Of a stretch of DNA of 64,000 nucleotides, positions 62,405 to 64,000 are shown piece after piece. Source of the stretch: Rhodospirillaceae bacterium (GTDB lineage Bacteria > Pseudomonadota > Alphaproteobacteria > Rhodospirillales > Rhodospirillaceae); assembly GCA_018666155.1 (NCBI GenBank), contig JABJAH010000037.1, positions 62,001-126,000 on the forward strand. Reading direction: 5' to 3'. The notes under the pieces were generated by a model. The model was given only the letters and a program-made list of their open reading frames with translations. It made no database searches and was not told the DNA's origin. A program made the translations under genes and the position numbers. Every line of letters begins with the position of its first letter. Within the stretch, counting starts at the first letter, position 1.

Positions 62405-63274
62405 CTACTCTGATTCAGCGGAATCCGTGACCCCTTTTGGACGAGGCACGAGCAGCGCCCGAACACGGGGCGCTTTGCCAGGACCGGGCACGCCAGCCTC
62501 CGTCGCGCTGGCATATAACGTACTCACACCCTTATTGGTATCAACGACTGCAAATCCGCCACTCATTTGGTTTCGGTCAGAGGTGATGCGAACATTACCC
62601 TCCAACGTCGCTATCCCACTTCCCAGGTCATATCGGCCACGATCTCCGAGCACAATATCGCCCTTACTTTCCAACCTGACGTTGCCAAAGCCTTCGAGGC
62701 GGTCCAACTCCCCGCTTCTTTGCGGTGCATCGCTTCCTTGCCCCGCAGCCGGCTCTTTAAAGCGCGCGGTCAAAGTATCAGCCGTTAATTTTTGTCCATC
62801 CTGCACCGCAGTGGCATTACCCTCTGCGACGGCAACGTTCTCTTGCTCCCAGTATTGAAGCGTGTCGTACGCCGTTACGGTGCCATCAACCGTGACCAAG
62901 GTAACGGGCGACCCCTCCATAACGAGAACGGACTGTTCGAAATCGTACACTGCAGCGGAACCTGTCGCTGTCTCTCCAGCCGACTTAATCGTCACGTTGC
63001 CCAACGCATCAACCCGATAGACATCTGTTCCGCCATCTTCCGTGTCGCGATAATGGGCGATCAACTCATCCGCCAAAACTTCAACGTCACCCTGCACGGC
63101 GCGTGCTGAGCCACGAGCGATAAAACGCTTTTCTTCTTGCCGCCATTCGATGCCGCGGTCCGCGACAACTTCGATCGGCTTGTCGGGATCGTCTGACCTA
63201 AAGGAAAGCGTTTGAGCCTGAACGCAGGACGGCGCCAACAACGCTAAAGCGAGAACATAAAACCGCATACTCAT
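62405..63274 (-). CDS. lptA: LPS transport periplasmic protein LptA
   Basis: A 289-residue periplasmic bridge protein with a signal peptide (MSMRFYVLALALLAPSCVQA). The OstA/LptA beta-jellyroll shows as repeats like PIEVVADRGIEWRQEEKRFIARGSARA, TADTLTARF, and RLEGFGNVRLESKGDIVLG. It is longer than the 185-residue E. coli protein, as in many alphaproteobacteria. The start overlaps the lptC stop by four bases (ATGA). Confidence 0.92.
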   Translation of the reverse strand: MSMRFYVLALALLAPSCVQAQTLSFRSDDPDKPIEVVADRGIEWRQEEKRFIARGSARAVQGDVEVLADELIAHYRDTEDGGTDVYRVDALGNVTIKSAGETATGSAAVYDFEQSVLVMEGSPVTLVTVDGTVTAYDTLQYWEQENVAVAEGNATAVQDGQKLTADTLTARFKEPAAGQGSDAPQRSGELDRLEGFGNVRLESKGDIVLGDRGRYDLGSGIATLEGNVRITSDRNQMSGGFAVVDTNKGVSTLYASATEAGVPGPGKAPRVRALLVPRPKGVTDSAESE

Positions 63275-63975
63275 GGACGACCTGTGCCCTTGCTTGCCGA
63301 ATTCAAAACCAGTCTGGCGGGACCGGTGAAGTACACGACTTTGCCTTTGTCTTGAAGCTCGAATCCTTGGGACTCTAGCCGTCCAAAGGGACCTTGGGTT
63401 TGAACCGGCACCGTGCTTGTCGCAGAGCCTTGTTCCAACATGACGGTGGCCGCTTCCGTATGAAGTTCATAGCCTTGGTCCTGGAACAAATTAACCGCAC
63501 CTTCCAAATCAAGAACTTGTGATTCTCGATGGTACCGCCCGGTGTCCGCTCCAACCATCAGCCAGGTGCCGTCGTTCAAACTGATGTCAGCCTGAGGCGC
63601 TGTAAGGTCGATGTTTTCATCACCGCCCTCCGCTTCACGCACGGATTCAGCCGTTACCGAAAACGGTTGGCCGGAGGTGTCGGTTCCAAGATAGCGGGCG
63701 TTTACCAAACTGAGCGAGCTACCACCATCACCACTCGTGATCGCTACCTCGGCAGTGAGCTGTTCGGGCTCACCGCGCAGTTGGGGTAAAACGACGACGA
63801 GAGCCAACAAAAGAACGGCGACGCTGGGAAGCACCACCTTCATCGCGGAGACAAAGCGGCTGTATTTTTCGACGGATTGACGGATCGCGACTGTGCGCGG
63901 CTGCCACGCGCCGCGAGACGCGGACCCATCCTCCTTAGATAAAACATCTGGACGAGTCTGTGGCGTCTCGGTCAT
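63271..63975 (-). CDS. lptC: LPS export protein LptC
   Basis: A 234-residue bitopic protein: about 45 cytoplasmic residues, one membrane helix (VVLPSVAVLLLALVVVLP), and a periplasmic beta-jellyroll with ARYLGTDTSGQPFSVTAESV and LDLEGAVNLFQDQGYELHTE. It receives LPS from LptFG and hands it to LptA. The long N-terminal tail with charged residues (TETPQTRPDVLSKEDG) is an alphaproteobacterial trait. It is the last complete gene in the window; the next gene upstream lies beyond base 64000. Confidence 0.92.
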   Translation of the reverse strand: MTETPQTRPDVLSKEDGSASRGAWQPRTVAIRQSVEKYSRFVSAMKVVLPSVAVLLLALVVVLPQLRGEPEQLTAEVAITSGDGGSSLSLVNARYLGTDTSGQPFSVTAESVREAEGGDENIDLTAPQADISLNDGTWLMVGADTGRYHRESQVLDLEGAVNLFQDQGYELHTEAATVMLEQGSATSTVPVQTQGPFGRLESQGFELQDKGKVVYFTGPARLVLNSASKGTGRP

Positions 63976-64000
63976 ACGACGCCCGCTCTTAGAATGTCAT

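Overview
The window reads as chromosomal DNA of an alphaproteobacterium, probably an uncultured Rhodospirillales-like lineage. The evidence is the aroA-cmk-rpsA-ihfB-lapA-pyrF block, a TIGR02300 (FYDLN acid) gene beside a tRNA-Ala, and the lptC-lptA-lptB-rpoN-ptsN block. No species can be named from the sequence alone. It is gene-dense, with short intergenic gaps and frequent ATGA-type overlaps. No integrase, insertion sequence, CRISPR array or rRNA was seen.

Layout. 0-6 kb: core genes aroA, cmk, rpsA, ihfB, lapA, pyrF (partial) on the minus strand, then TIGR02300 and tRNA-Ala(GGC). 6.4-9.1 kb: a three-gene signalling module (degenerate receiver, cyclic-nucleotide-binding protein, receiver-Hpt protein). 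9.1-15 kb: a vitamin B12 uptake operon (btuB-F-C-D type) under a cobalamin riboswitch, facing a second BtuF-like protein that has no signal peptide. 15-24.5 kb: mixed metabolism (PLP ammonia-lyase, enoyl-thioester reductase, CpeT-like and VOC proteins, BisC-type molybdoenzyme, DHFR-like reductase), interrupted by one AT-rich unrecognised gene at 21.7-23.1 kb. 24.6-27.9 kb: a TauD / CitE / HpaB-type catabolic operon.

28-39 kb holds what looks like a sphingolipid locus. The minus-strand operon lptF-lptG-fatty acid hydroxylase-ceramide-synthase-like acyltransferase lies next to a plus-strand pair (lipid kinase, Tam41-like cytidylyltransferase). Beyond that is the minus-strand operon acyl-ACP synthetase-ceramide reductase-ACP-serine palmitoyltransferase. 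Together these could make an acyl-ACP, condense it with serine, reduce and N-acylate the product, hydroxylate it, phosphorylate and modify the headgroup, and perhaps export it. A strong small-RNA candidate lies just outside (39.0-39.1 kb).

39-46 kb: a DUF1045 / alpha-beta hydrolase pair, DUF427, and a complete bufferin operon (bufA-bufB-bufC-doxX). Bufferins are modified copper-binding peptides. Striking hairpins sit between bufA and bufB. A frameshifted conserved gene follows. 46-59 kb: acyl-CoA ligase, an Lrp regulator divergent from an AceE/MdeB-type dehydrogenase E1, a TonB-C protein, GNAT, FAD oxidoreductase, VOC, AbrB-type transporter, DUF547, DUF3047 and a CDP-alcohol phosphatidyltransferase. 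59-64 kb: ptsN, rpoN, lptB, lptA, lptC. Calls come from reading motifs and layout by eye. No database search was run.
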